Source: Rhodospirillales bacterium 24-66-33 (GTDB taxonomy: Bacteria > Pseudomonadota > Alphaproteobacteria > Reyranellales > Reyranellaceae). Taken from it: 49,163 bases of DNA. Each line of letters opens with the position of its first letter. Position 1 is the stretch's first letter. Shown in pieces: positions 23,370 to 31,292 of this stretch. The notes under the pieces are model-generated. The model was not told the DNA's origin, searched no databases, and was given only the letters and a program-made list of their open reading frames with translations. The stretch is taken from contig NCHQ01000040.1 in assembly GCA_002281855.1 (NCBI GenBank), positions 1-49,163 on the forward strand, written 5' to 3'. The position numbers and the translations under genes are program-made.

Positions 23370-24218
23370 ATGTTGTTTCGCCTCAAGCCGCTGTGGCTGC
23401 CGCTCGGTCTCCTCGCCGCGTCGCCGGCGCTCGCCCAGCCCATTCCCGTGATCCCCGCCAAGCCCCTGCCCGGACCGCCGGCGCTGGAAGCGCGGCCCGA
23501 TCATGTCCAGCGCTACAACGACTGCATGCGGCTGGCCCGCATGGAGCCGCTGCGCGCGCTGCCGGCAGCCGAGAAATGGATCGCCGAGGGCGGGGGCATG
23601 GGCGCTCGCCACTGCGTCGCCCTCGCCATGTTCCAGTCGGGCAAGCCGGCTCAGGCTGCCGCGCAGTTCGAGGCGATTGCTCGCGACATGGGCCAGGACC
23701 GGCCGGGGCTGCGGGCCGAACTCTATGCCCAGGCGGGGCAGGCCTGGATGGAGGCCGGTGCCGCCGACAAGGCCGCCGCGGCGCAGAGCCGGGCCCTCGA
23801 ACTCAAGGCCGACGATCCCGATCTCTGGATCGATCGCGGCCTCTCCTATGCCGCGATGCAGTCGTGGCCGCGCGCCATTTCCGACTTCGACCGGGCCCTC
23901 CGCCTGCGCCAGGACGATATCGATGCGCTGGTCCTGCGCGCCGCGGCCTGGCGCAATGCGCGCGATCCCGGCCGCGCCCTGATCGACCTCAACCGCGCCC
24001 TGGCGATCGCGCCGGATCACACCGAGGCGCTGCTCGAACGCGGCTTCACCCATCTCGCCCGCGGCTCGCGCGACGCCGCCAACGCCGACTTCACCCGCGT
24101 GCTGCGACTGGTGCCGGCGGGCACCCCGGCCGCGCGCCGGGCCGAAGCCGGGCTCGCCAATGCCGGCGCGCCCGCGCCCGCCGCCCCGACCGCCCCGCCG
24201 CCCAGCGGGAAGCGATAG
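23370..24218 (+). CDS. Secreted TPR-repeat protein
   Basis: A 282-aa periplasmic protein. Signal peptide residues 1-22 (MLFRLKPLWLPLGLLAASPALAQ) set the start at ATG 23370. At least four TPR-like helical pairs follow (from about residue 75), with typical A..YAQAG.AWMEAG, DPDLWIDRGLSYAAMQSWPRAISDFDRAL, GRALIDLNRALAIAPDHTEALLERGFTHLA patterns. The tail is rich in Pro and Ala. TPRs mediate protein-protein contacts; no enzymatic motif is seen. It is followed closely by another exported protein, likely in one operon. Confidence 0.88.
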   Translation: MLFRLKPLWLPLGLLAASPALAQPIPVIPAKPLPGPPALEARPDHVQRYNDCMRLARMEPLRALPAAEKWIAEGGGMGARHCVALAMFQSGKPAQAAAQFEAIARDMGQDRPGLRAELYAQAGQAWMEAGAADKAAAAQSRALELKADDPDLWIDRGLSYAAMQSWPRAISDFDRALRLRQDDIDALVLRAAAWRNARDPGRALIDLNRALAIAPDHTEALLERGFTHLARGSRDAANADFTRVLRLVPAGTPAARRAEAGLANAGAPAPAAPTAPPPSGKR

Positions 24219-24246
24219 CCTCGTGCAAGCCCCTCAGGTAAAACTC

Positions 24247-24900
24247 ATGCAAATGAACAAAGCCCTCTCGTCGATCGCCCTGTTCGCTGCCCTGGTCGTT
24301 GCCGCGCCGGCCTTCGCCCAGCCGGCCGCCGCCCCGCAGCCGCCCGCGTCCTATTACCCGGCGCCGCCTCCGGAGCGGGCGCCGGTCACCGAACGTGGGG
24401 CATCGCCCGCCGATCTCTCGTCGCCGCTGCCGCCCGCACCCCCGAAGGTCGAGCGGACGGTCATCGATTCGGACGCCGAGGCGCAGCTCTTCGCCGAGGC
24501 GCGCCGGATCACGTGGGGCCGCTATTCCAAGATCAAGGGCGCCAAGCCCGGCGAAGTGACGGTGACCCGCCAGGGCAATCTCTGGACCGTGAAGGGTCGC
24601 CTCGACAGCGTCGCCCCCGGCACCGAGGGCGACTGGGTTTCCATCGACGGCGTCGTCGAGCGCATCGCGGCGGGCGTGGTTCAGGTTCGCGGCGAGGTCG
24701 CCTTCCGCGTGGCCTCGGTCGAGAAGGGCACGCCCTGCAAGGTGGCGGGTCTGCTCACCTTCCGTCGCTCGGGCAAGTCGCAGGTCTGGCGTCTGGCCGA
24801 GGGCGACAATCCGTGCGACGGCAAGCGCGAGGGCGTCGACCTCGTGATGGACAAGCAGGGCGAAAAGAAGCCCGTCCCGCCGCAGCCGAAGCGCAGCTGA
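24247..24900 (+). CDS. Periplasmic protein of unknown function, proline-rich
   Basis: A 217-aa exported protein. A signal peptide (MNKALSSIALFAALVVAAPAFAQ) precedes a Pro/Ala-rich linker up to about residue 75, then a compact strand-rich domain (EVTVTRQGNLWTVKGRLDS, VVQVRGEVAFRVASVEKGTPCKVAG) with two Cys residues that may form a disulfide. ATG 24247 was preferred because AGGTAAA is at proper spacing; ATG 24253 would also serve. It lies 28 bp after the TPR gene. No family recognised. Confidence 0.82.
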   Translation: MQMNKALSSIALFAALVVAAPAFAQPAAAPQPPASYYPAPPPERAPVTERGASPADLSSPLPPAPPKVERTVIDSDAEAQLFAEARRITWGRYSKIKGAKPGEVTVTRQGNLWTVKGRLDSVAPGTEGDWVSIDGVVERIAAGVVQVRGEVAFRVASVEKGTPCKVAGLLTFRRSGKSQVWRLAEGDNPCDGKREGVDLVMDKQGEKKPVPPQPKRS

Positions 24901-24953
24901 TCCTTTGGAGCCTTCCCGGTCGGAATTGAATCGGGTCGGCTTCACACCAAACT

Positions 24954-25062
24954 TCATGCTGAGGAGCCGCGCCGTGCGCGGCGTCTCGAAGCATGGGCCG
25001 CAGACCGCGCCCGTTGCCCATCCTTCGAGACGCACGCCTGCGGCGTGCTCCTCAGGATGAGG
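24954..25062. repeat. Cloverleaf-type palindromic repeat, family A copy 2
   Basis: Same plan as the copy at 4639 with a slightly diverged left arm (TCATGCTGAGGAG). Left hairpin CCGCGC-CGT-GCGCGG and right hairpin CACGCC-TGC-GGCGTG differ from the other copies but pair perfectly. It lies between convergent genes. Confidence 0.9.
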
Positions 25063-25070
25063 TGGTGCTT

Positions 25071-25523
25071 CTAGCGCTGCGCCCTGATCGTCGCGATGGC
25101 CATGCGGGCCAGCGCGTCGGCGCGTTCGTTCTCGGGATGGCCGCTATGGCCCTTCACCCAGTGCCATTCGACCTGATGGGCGGCACGAGCCGCGTCGAGG
25201 CGCTGCCATAGTTCGACGTTCTTCACCGGCTTCTTGTCCGACGTCCGCCAGCCGTTCTTCTTCCAGCCGTGGATCCACTTGGTGACGCCATCCTTCACGT
25301 AGGTGCTGTCGGTGAAGAGGCGGACATGGCAGGGCCGCTTCAGCGCCTCGAGGCCCTGGATCGCCGCCATGAGTTCCATGCGGTTGTTGGTGGTGGCGCG
25401 ATCTCCGCCGGACAGTTCGCGTTCCTTCTCGCCCATGCGCAGGATGGTGCCCCAGCCGCCCGGGCCGGGGTTTCCACTGCAGGCGCCGTCGGTGAAGATC
25501 TCGACCTTTGCGGGTTCGTTCAC
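25071..25523 (-). CDS. rnhA: Ribonuclease HI
   Basis: Degrades the RNA strand of RNA:DNA hybrids in the cytosol. The 150-aa protein has the catalytic acids Asp12 (IFTDGACSGNPGPGGWG), Glu50 (NNRMELMAA), Asp72 (LFTDSTYV) and a C-terminal Asp in ERADALA, plus the basic handle region WIHGWKKNGWRTSDKKPVKN. The start is GTG 25523, overlapping the thrB TGA by four bases (GTGA). The order ispH-thrB-rnhA is characteristic of alphaproteobacteria. Confidence 0.98.
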   Translation of the reverse strand: MNEPAKVEIFTDGACSGNPGPGGWGTILRMGEKERELSGGDRATTNNRMELMAAIQGLEALKRPCHVRLFTDSTYVKDGVTKWIHGWKKNGWRTSDKKPVKNVELWQRLDAARAAHQVEWHWVKGHSGHPENERADALARMAIATIRAQR

Positions 25524-26470
25524 AAGCCGTAATCCGAAAGAGAGGTGACGCCGCGGTGGAAGCGCAGCTTGGCGAGATATTCCTGCGGGTCCTTGCGCTT
25601 CACCAGCGCGTTGGGCGGCGTGTGCACCCAGTCGTAGAGCCGGGTCAGCAGGAACCGCAGCGCCGCGCCGCGCGCGAGCAGGGGCAGCGCCCGCTTCTCG
25701 TCGACGCTGAGTTTACGCACGCGCTCGTAGCCCTGAAGCAGGGCGCGCGCCTTGGTGGCGTTGAAGGAATTGTCGATCTCGAAGCACCAGGCGTTGAGGC
25801 AGATCGCGACGTCGTAGGCCAGCAGGTCGTTGCAGGCGAAGTAGAAGTCGATCAGGCCCGAGAGCCTGTCCTGCAGGAAGAAGACATTGTCGTTGAACAG
25901 GTCGGCATGGATCACCCCGGCCGGCAGGTCGCGCGGCCAGTTGGCCTCGAAGAACTCGATCTCGGCGCCCAGCTCGCGGTCGAGCGGCGCATCGATCTCG
26001 CGGCGGCAGCCCTCCCAGAGCGGGCGCCAGCCCGCCACCGAGAGCGCGTTGGGCCGGCTGAGCGCAAAGTCCTGGCCGGCGAGGTGCAGGCTGGCCAGCG
26101 CTTCGCCGACCGGTGCGCAATGGCCGACCGTCGTGCGCCTTGGCCACATGCCGTGCAGGAAGCTGGTGATTGCCGCCGGCTTGCCGGCCAGCGACCGCAG
26201 GGCATTGCCGTCGCGGCCATGGATCGGCTGCGGGCAGGTGATGCCGCGTGCCGCGAGATGATCCATCAGGCCGAGAAAGAAGGGGAGATCCCGGGGATCG
26301 ACGCGCTTCTCGTAAAGCGTGACGATGTACTGGCCCTTCGTCGTGGTGAGCAGGTAGTTGGAATTCTCGACGCCCTCGGCGATCCCCTTGAAGGATTCGG
26401 CCCGGCCGATGTCGTATTCGGCGAGAAAGGCTTCGAGCTCGGTGTCGCCGACTTCCGTGTAGACCGCCAC
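25520..26470 (-). CDS. thrB: Homoserine kinase, APH-fold type (ThrB type II)
   Basis: Phosphorylates homoserine to O-phosphohomoserine, the step before threonine synthase. This 316-aa form belongs to the aminoglycoside-phosphotransferase fold found in alphaproteobacteria, not the GHMP-type ThrB of E. coli. Diagnostic are MAVYTEVGDTELEAFLAEYDIG, the catalytic loop GVIHADLFNDNVFF and the metal-binding LSGLIDFYFACNDLLAYDVA. GTG start at 26470, one base after the ispH stop. Length and motif order are normal. Confidence 0.95.
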   Translation of the reverse strand: MAVYTEVGDTELEAFLAEYDIGRAESFKGIAEGVENSNYLLTTTKGQYIVTLYEKRVDPRDLPFFLGLMDHLAARGITCPQPIHGRDGNALRSLAGKPAAITSFLHGMWPRRTTVGHCAPVGEALASLHLAGQDFALSRPNALSVAGWRPLWEGCRREIDAPLDRELGAEIEFFEANWPRDLPAGVIHADLFNDNVFFLQDRLSGLIDFYFACNDLLAYDVAICLNAWCFEIDNSFNATKARALLQGYERVRKLSVDEKRALPLLARGAALRFLLTRLYDWVHTPPNALVKRKDPQEYLAKLRFHRGVTSLSDYGL

Positions 26471-26471
26471 G

Positions 26472-27422
26472 TCAGGCCACCAGCGTGCGCGGCAGCTTGA
26501 ACACGACGCTTTCCTCGGTCGTGCGCACTTCCTCGACGGTGACGTCGTAGCGCGCGCGGCAGGCCTCGATCAGCTCGTCGACCAGCAGTTCGGGCGCCGA
26601 GGCGCCGGCCGTAATGCCGAGCCGGCGGGCCACGCCCAGCCACGCCCAGTCCATGTCGGCGGCGCGCTGGACCAGCCGCGATTTCGCGCAGCCGTAGTTG
26701 GCCGCGACCTCGACCAGGCGCATCGAGTTCGACGAGTTGGGCGCACCGATCACCACCAGCGCGTCGCAGCGTCCGGCGATCGCCTTGACCGCCGCCTGGC
26801 GGTTGGTCGTCGCGTAGCAGATATCTTCCATCTTCGGTCCCTGGATCGCCGGGAAGCGCCGGCGCAGCACCGCGACGATCCCGGTCGTGTCGTCGACCGA
26901 CAGGGTCGTCTGCGTGGCGTAGGCCAGGTTCTGCGGGTCGGGCACCTCGACCGTCTCGGCCTGCGCCGCATCCTCGACCAGGATCACCGCGCCGTCGGGC
27001 AGCTGGCCCATCGTGCCGATCACCTCGGGATGGCCGGCATGACCGATCAGCACGACGGTGCGTCCCGACTCGCTGTGACGCTCGGCTTCGCGATGGACCT
27101 TGGAGACCAGCGGACAGGTCGCATCGACATAGAGCAGGTTGCGCCGGCCGGCCTCTGCCGGCACTGATTTCGGCACGCCATGCGCGGAAAAGACGACGGG
27201 ACGGTCGTCGGGCACCTCGTCGAGTTCGTCGACGAAGATCGCGCCCTGTGCCTCCAGGTTCTCGACCACGAAGCGATTGTGCACGATCTCGTGCCGCACA
27301 TAGACCGGCCGGCCGTAGCGCTTCAGGGCACGCTCGACGATCTGGATGGCACGGTCGACGCCGGCGCAGAAGCCGCGCGGACTGGCGAGCAGGATCGTGA
27401 GCGGCTTCTTCTGGGTGACCAT
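26472..27422 (-). CDS. ispH: 4-hydroxy-3-methylbut-2-enyl diphosphate reductase
   Basis: Last enzyme of the MEP isoprenoid pathway, producing IPP and DMAPP with a [4Fe-4S] cluster. The 316-aa protein has the three cluster Cys residues in PRGFCAGV (Cys19), DATCPLV and the conserved Cys of the C-terminal third, plus HEIVHNRFVV and the TGASAPE-like motif TAGASAPELLVDELI. ATG 27422 matches the family start (M..KKPLTILLASPRGFCAGVDRAI); the longer frame into the upstream region is unsupported. Divergent from the CDGSH gene. Confidence 0.97.
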   Translation of the reverse strand: MVTQKKPLTILLASPRGFCAGVDRAIQIVERALKRYGRPVYVRHEIVHNRFVVENLEAQGAIFVDELDEVPDDRPVVFSAHGVPKSVPAEAGRRNLLYVDATCPLVSKVHREAERHSESGRTVVLIGHAGHPEVIGTMGQLPDGAVILVEDAAQAETVEVPDPQNLAYATQTTLSVDDTTGIVAVLRRRFPAIQGPKMEDICYATTNRQAAVKAIAGRCDALVVIGAPNSSNSMRLVEVAANYGCAKSRLVQRAADMDWAWLGVARRLGITAGASAPELLVDELIEACRARYDVTVEEVRTTEESVVFKLPRTLVA

Positions 27423-27543
27423 GAAAATTCGTTCGATACTATGCCGACCCGTTCGCTTGCGGGCCTGCGGACCATTGCCTAGAGTCCGCGCGGTACGGAT
27501 TGGCGCGGCACCGTAACAAAGCCGCCGCAACGGGGAAAGCAAC

Positions 27544-27786
27544 ATGACCGAGCCGGTTGTCGCGGCCAGGGCGCCTTCGAAGGTCGCTCTCGAGGCGGGC
27601 AAGGACTACTGGTGGTGCGCCTGTGGCTTGAGCAAGGCCCAGCCGTTCTGCGACGGCAGTCACAAGGGCTCGAGCCTCGCCCCCATGAAGTACTCGGTCG
27701 AGAAAGCCGGCGACTACTGGCTCTGCGACTGCAAGCACAGTTCCAAGAAACCGCTTTGCGACGGCTCACACAAGACTCTGGCATGA
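27544..27786 (+). CDS. Tandem CDGSH iron-sulfur protein
   Basis: An 80-aa protein with two CDGSH motifs, each able to hold one [2Fe-2S] cluster with 3 Cys and 1 His. Ligands are Cys25, Cys27, Cys36, His40 and Cys61, Cys63, Cys72, His76. This is the tandem arrangement of human CISD3 (MiNT) and its bacterial relatives; no membrane anchor is seen. Likely role is redox or Fe-S handling in the cytosol. Its TGA overlaps the ATG of the lipoprotein gene. Confidence 0.95.
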   Translation: MTEPVVAARAPSKVALEAGKDYWWCACGLSKAQPFCDGSHKGSSLAPMKYSVEKAGDYWLCDCKHSSKKPLCDGSHKTLA

Positions 27787-28319
27787 CCCTCAGTATGATG
27801 ATTCTCCGGGCAGCGCCTGTTGCGCTGGCGCTTGTTCTTTCCGCCTGCGGCGGCGGCTCCAATGAATCGGCGGATGCCTACTGTCCGTCGCCGTTCACGG
27901 TCCAGGATGCCGGCCGGCTGACCCATTTCAGGGCCGGGCCGGGCCGCGATCCGCGCGACGTCGAGTACGAGGCGGTTCTGACCGGTGCCGGCACGAAGTG
28001 CTCGCTGCGCCGCAATCAGATGGACGTGACCCTGGTCATGCGCGTCGCGGTCACGGCCGGACCCTCGGCCATCGCCGGCCAGACGCGCGTGCCCTACTTC
28101 GTTCGTGTGATCGGCGCCTCGGGCCAGGTCATCCAGGGCCAGGATTTCACCGCCGACTTCAAACTGTCGAACGCCAGCCCGCGCGGCCAGTCGCAGGAGG
28201 AGCTCAACCTCACCCTGCCGTTCAGCCAGATTTCGGAACTGGGCAGCTACCGAATCGCCGTCGGCCTCAAGCCGTCTCAGGAAGAACTCGAGTACAACAG
28301 GCGGATGGGCCAGCGCTGA
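27783..28319 (+). CDS. Predicted lipoprotein of unknown function
   Basis: A 178-aa protein with an N-terminal signal ending in a lipobox (LVLSACGGG), so it is probably lipid-anchored to a membrane. The mature part has paired Cys (YCPSP and TKCSL), strands, and a conserved-looking RVPYFVRVIGASGQVIQGQDF. Met codons at positions 5 and 6 are alternative starts, but the first overlaps the upstream stop (ATGA). Its own stop overlaps the next start (TGATG). It lies between two Fe-S protein genes. Confidence 0.85.
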   Translation: MTLSMMILRAAPVALALVLSACGGGSNESADAYCPSPFTVQDAGRLTHFRAGPGRDPRDVEYEAVLTGAGTKCSLRRNQMDVTLVMRVAVTAGPSAIAGQTRVPYFVRVIGASGQVIQGQDFTADFKLSNASPRGQSQEELNLTLPFSQISELGSYRIAVGLKPSQEELEYNRRMGQR

Positions 28320-29665
28320 TGAGCGCCTATGCCGACAGGCTGGACGCATTGGTCGCCGAGGCGGCCGATCGCTGTACAGGCTGCGGCAAGTGCTTCGAGG
28401 CCTGTCCCACGGCGCGCGAAAGCGGGCTCGATGCGGGGGAGGCCGTGCCGCGCATCGGCGAACTTCTCTCGCTCACGCGCGAGGGCGGGGCCGCGGCGCC
28501 GTTGCTCGACCAGTGGCTCGGTGCCTGCGACGGCAGCGCCCAGTGCAGCGCCGCCTGTCCCGAGGGCATCAACGTCCGCCAATGGGTGACCATCGCCAAG
28601 ATGAAGTCGCTGCAGTCGGTCAGGCCGGTGCAGGAAGGCGCGGCCAACGCGGCCAATCGCTTCCGCAACATGGCGCAGGCCGTGCGCCTGCTCGCCAGCA
28701 TGCAGCTCCCGTCCGAGACGCTGAAGAAGATCCTGGCGCCGGCCGAGCGGCGCACCGCCGACGTGCTGTTCTATACCGGCTGCAACGTGCTGCGCACGCC
28801 GCACATCGTGCTGAACGTCATGGACATCCTCGACGCGCTGGAGCTCGACTTCGACGTGGTCGGCGGCACCGCCCATTGCTGCGGCGTCTACCAGTTCCAG
28901 GAAGCCGATCTGCCGACCTACGAGCGCATGGGCCACCGCACCTTCCAGCGCTTCGGCCAGTCGGGTGCGTCCAAGGTGCTGACCTGGTGCCCGACCTGCA
29001 CCAAGAACTTCGACGAGCTGGAGAAGGACGTCGAGGAGCCGTCGTTCGATCTCGGCCATGTCAGCGAGTTCCTTGCCGCCAACCTCGATTCGCTGAAGGC
29101 GCGCTTCGAGGCGGACCAGCCGAAGCGCCGCGTCGTGATCCACGAGCATCAGGGCATCGGCGCCACGGTCGAGAGCATCCGCACCCTGCTCCGCGCCGTG
29201 CCCAACCTCGAACTGGTCGAGTTGCCGCAGGATTCCGGCTTCTCCTATGCCTGCGGCGGCCAGGCCGCGAAGTTCAAGGCGCGCGAGCAGGCGATCCATC
29301 GCGATCTGGTCATGGGCGCGGTCGATGCCGGCGCCGACACGATCGTCACCATGTATCACTCCTGCCATCGCGCGCTCTCCGGCGCCGAGGCGATCTATCC
29401 CTCGCTTCGGGTGGTGAACTTCACCGACGTGCTGGCCGAGGCGCTGGGCCGCGGCGGCCATCCCGACTACTACCAGCTCTACAAGCGCGGCGGCGCGATG
29501 GACGAGGCCGTGACGGCCGCGCGCGGCTTCCTCGAAAACAACGGCGTGCGCATCGACGAGAACGCCGTGAAGTCTCTCACCGCCGACATCTTCAACGAGA
29601 CCGGCGTCGGCGGCCCGCGCGAGGCCTTCGCCGAAGCCTTCGGCGCACTGGCCCGCGAAGACTGA
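28319..29665 (+). CDS. Fe-S oxidoreductase, heterodisulfide-reductase/GlcF-like
   Basis: A 448-aa cytosolic protein. An N-terminal ferredoxin cluster has Cys19, 22, 25 and 29 (CTGCGKCFEACP). A second site, CDGSAQCSAACP (Cys70, 76, 80), has Ser where the second Cys normally sits. A CCG domain (AHCCGVYQF and the WCPTC segment) and a second CCG-like region (YACGGQAAK, MYHSCHRAL) follow, as in HdrD/GlcF/LldE-type subunits that handle quinone or thiol redox. No flavin partner is adjacent. The start overlaps the lipoprotein stop. Confidence 0.9.
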   Translation: MSAYADRLDALVAEAADRCTGCGKCFEACPTARESGLDAGEAVPRIGELLSLTREGGAAAPLLDQWLGACDGSAQCSAACPEGINVRQWVTIAKMKSLQSVRPVQEGAANAANRFRNMAQAVRLLASMQLPSETLKKILAPAERRTADVLFYTGCNVLRTPHIVLNVMDILDALELDFDVVGGTAHCCGVYQFQEADLPTYERMGHRTFQRFGQSGASKVLTWCPTCTKNFDELEKDVEEPSFDLGHVSEFLAANLDSLKARFEADQPKRRVVIHEHQGIGATVESIRTLLRAVPNLELVELPQDSGFSYACGGQAAKFKAREQAIHRDLVMGAVDAGADTIVTMYHSCHRALSGAEAIYPSLRVVNFTDVLAEALGRGGHPDYYQLYKRGGAMDEAVTAARGFLENNGVRIDENAVKSLTADIFNETGVGGPREAFAEAFGALARED

Positions 29666-29675
29666 ATTCAGGCCT

Positions 29676-29762
29676 GTCGTCCTGAGCGCAGCGAAGGACC
29701 TGATGGAGCGATCAGCGGACTCCGTGGCGGGCGCGAGATCCTTCGCTTCGCTCAGGATGACG
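29676..29762. repeat. Palindromic repeat, family B copy 2
   Basis: Left arm GTCGTCCTGAGCGCAGCGAAGG and right arm CCTTCGCTTCGCTCAGGATGAC pair over nearly the whole length. The trinucleotide side loops are GCA and TTC, against GAA and TGC in the copy at 6624. It starts 11 bp after the Fe-S oxidoreductase stop. Confidence 0.9.
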
Positions 29763-29783
29763 AGGATCGAGTAAGGAACCGCA

Positions 29784-30122
29784 GTGACCGACGTCTGGCT
29801 CTTCTCCTACGGCACGCTGCAGCAGGAAGACGTGCAGCTCGCGACCTTCGGCCGGCGGCTCGAAGGTCGTGCCGATGCCCTGCCGGGCTATGCAACGTCG
29901 CTGCTCGAGATCCGCGACGCCGAGGTCGTGAAGACCAGCGGCAAGACGCACCACCTCATCGCGCTGCCGTCCGGCCGTGCCGAAGACGAAGTGCCGGGCG
30001 TGGTGCTGCGGATCACCGCCGCCGAGATTGCCGCCGCCGACACCTACGAAGTGTCGGACTACAAGCGCGTCGCCGTGCGCCTGAAGTCCGGCCTCGAAGC
30101 CTTCGTCTACGTCGCCGCCTGA
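29784..30122 (+). CDS. Gamma-glutamylcyclotransferase (AIG2-like) family protein
   Basis: A 112-aa protein with the family signature FSYGTLQQ (YGTL at residues 9-12), followed by the PGY segment (DALPGYATSLLEI) and a closing EVSDYKRVAVRLKSGLEAFVYVA. Members release 5-oxoproline from gamma-glutamyl amines or peptides. The GTG start has AAGGA six bases upstream. It stands alone between a palindrome and the convergent tetR gene. Confidence 0.9.
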   Translation: MTDVWLFSYGTLQQEDVQLATFGRRLEGRADALPGYATSLLEIRDAEVVKTSGKTHHLIALPSGRAEDEVPGVVLRITAAEIAAADTYEVSDYKRVAVRLKSGLEAFVYVAA

Positions 30123-30131
30123 TACGCCGGT

Positions 30132-30707
30132 TTAGCGGTCGGGGACGGTCAGCACCGCCCACGCTGCATCGGCAAAGAACCTCACATGATCGGAGAGGGG
30201 GCCTTCGAAGCGGCCATAGACCTTGTAGGTCGCGGGCTGCATGACGGTGCCGATGGCGGAGGCGGCCGCGAGGTCGGGGTCTCGCGACGGGATCTCGCCG
30301 GCCGCCATGGCGCTCACGATGACCTCGCGCAAGACATCGACGGGATTGGGCGTGCCGTCGGGGACCAGTGCCAGGAACAGGTGCTGGGTGAGCAGGTGGT
30401 AGGCGAACAGGGACCAGTCCCGGTCTGCCCATTCGCAGTAGCAGCGGACGATGGCCTCGATCTTGTCCCGCAGGCCCGGGACGGGCCGCTGTGCCTCGGC
30501 CAATGCCTCGGCCAGCGCGCGGTGGTGGCCGAGGAAGATGTCGAGGGCGAGCTGCTCCTTGCTGGGGAAGTAGCGGTAGATCGTGCCCTCGGCGATCGAC
30601 GCCGCCATGGCGATCTCGCGGGTCGTGGTTTCCGCGACGCCGCGCGCCACGAACAAGGTGAGGGCCGCGCGCTCTACGCGGGCTTTGGTCTCTTCGGCTT
30701 TGCCCAT
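30132..30707 (-). CDS. TetR/AcrR family transcriptional regulator
   Basis: A 191-aa repressor. The HTH region is RVERAALTLFVARGVAETTTREIAMAASIAEGTIYRYFPSKEQLALDIF, textbook TetR. The C-terminal ligand and dimerisation domain is helical. ATG 30707 was chosen because AGGA lies eight bases upstream; ATG 30716 is possible. Palindromes at 30722-30737 and 30881-30920 are its likely operators, so it probably regulates itself. Any target beyond itself must be read from the same region; the nearest divergent gene is the glycine operon. Confidence 0.93.
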   Translation of the reverse strand: MGKAEETKARVERAALTLFVARGVAETTTREIAMAASIAEGTIYRYFPSKEQLALDIFLGHHRALAEALAEAQRPVPGLRDKIEAIVRCYCEWADRDWSLFAYHLLTQHLFLALVPDGTPNPVDVLREVIVSAMAAGEIPSRDPDLAAASAIGTVMQPATYKVYGRFEGPLSDHVRFFADAAWAVLTVPDR

Positions 30708-30721
30708 GTCCCGCATCCTAT

Positions 30722-30737
30722 GAGGGAGCGCTCACTC
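30722..30737. promoter_or_regulatory. TetR operator-like palindrome 1
   Basis: GAGGGAGCGCTCACTC, 7 of 8 positions symmetrical, lying 15 bp upstream of the tetR start. It resembles the palindrome at 30905-30920 and fits a consensus GAGTGAGCGCTCACTC. Confidence 0.55.
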
Positions 30738-30880
30738 GGAAAAGGGGGGCCCTCGCTTTCCGTCGACAGCCAGCGCCAGTCGATCACGCAGTCGGGTCCA
30801 ACAGCCCGTAGTGCTGCATCGGTGTGAAGCTCGGAGAATTCGCCGAACGAGCTGCGGATGAACATGCCAGCCTCCATGAG

Positions 30881-30920
30881 TGAGTGAGCACTCATAAATT
30901 ATATGAGTGATCGCTCACTT
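30881..30920. promoter_or_regulatory. Paired TetR operator-like palindromes 2 and 3
   Basis: TGAGTGAGCACTCA (30881-30894) is a perfect palindrome with a two-base centre. GAGTGATCGCTCACTT (30905-30920) matches the site near tetR. They are 23 bp apart (start to start), about two helical turns, separated by an A+T-rich stretch that could be a promoter -10. They lie between tetR and the glycine riboswitch. Confidence 0.5.
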
Positions 30921-31026
30921 TCAAGAGGGGCGTTCTCTTTTCCCGCGATTTCAGGATGGTGCGCGCCTTTGTGCGTGGACGCCGAAGAGGGCCCTGCCTA
31001 TGGTCCGTCCACCCAGACGATCCCTG

Positions 31027-31217
31027 TGGGAGAGCCCATCCGCGAGGATGGCGCCGAAGGAGCAACCGGCCCCGGAAACTCTCAGGCAAACGGACCGCAG
31101 GAGGATGGGTCTCTGGAAAGCGGCGCGCGCCCCATTCGGCGCACGCCCACCGACGAAGTAAGCCGGCCCTCTCAGAGAGGCTCCCGGCGAATCTTTCAGG
31201 TCTCCGGACAGAGGGGG
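31027..31217 (+). ncRNA. Tandem glycine riboswitch
   Basis: Two adjacent glycine aptamers. The first has GGGAGAGCCC at its start, the GGCGCCGAAGGAGCAA segment and AACTCTCAGGCAAA. The second has CCGACGAAGTAAGCCGG, AATCTTTCAGG and the closing CCGGACAGAGGGGG. These are the conserved signatures of the gcvT-type RNA element. It lies 75 nt upstream of gcvT and in relatives turns the glycine cleavage operon on when glycine is abundant. Confidence 0.95.
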
Positions 31218-31276
31218 TCGCGAACGGCGCAGTCCTTGCGTCGTGAAGGCGCGACTCCGGTCGCGTTCAACGCGAC
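31217..31276 (+). promoter_or_regulatory. Alternating-arm expression platform of the glycine riboswitch
   Basis: Four six-base arms alternate: GTCGCG at 31217, CGCGAC at 31250, GTCGCG at 31260 and CGCGAC at 31271. The third arm can pair either with the second (loop TCCG) or the fourth (loop TTCAA), and the first arm with either CGCGAC. Such mutually exclusive pairings suit a switch. The first arm touches the end of aptamer 2. The gcvT ribosome site GGAG begins seven bases after the last arm. Confidence 0.5.
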
Positions 31277-31292
31277 TTCGACGGAGACTCTT

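Noticed and set aside
30674..30895. Small minus-strand frame of 73 codons upstream of and overlapping tetR
   Set aside because: No recognisable family; it overlaps operator-like palindromes and the tetR start. It could be a leader peptide or gene remnant but evidence is too weak to annotate.
30903..31292. 130-codon N-terminal extension of gcvT
   Set aside because: It reads through both riboswitch aptamers and has no conservation to T proteins; the TTG with GGAG at 31293 fits the family start.
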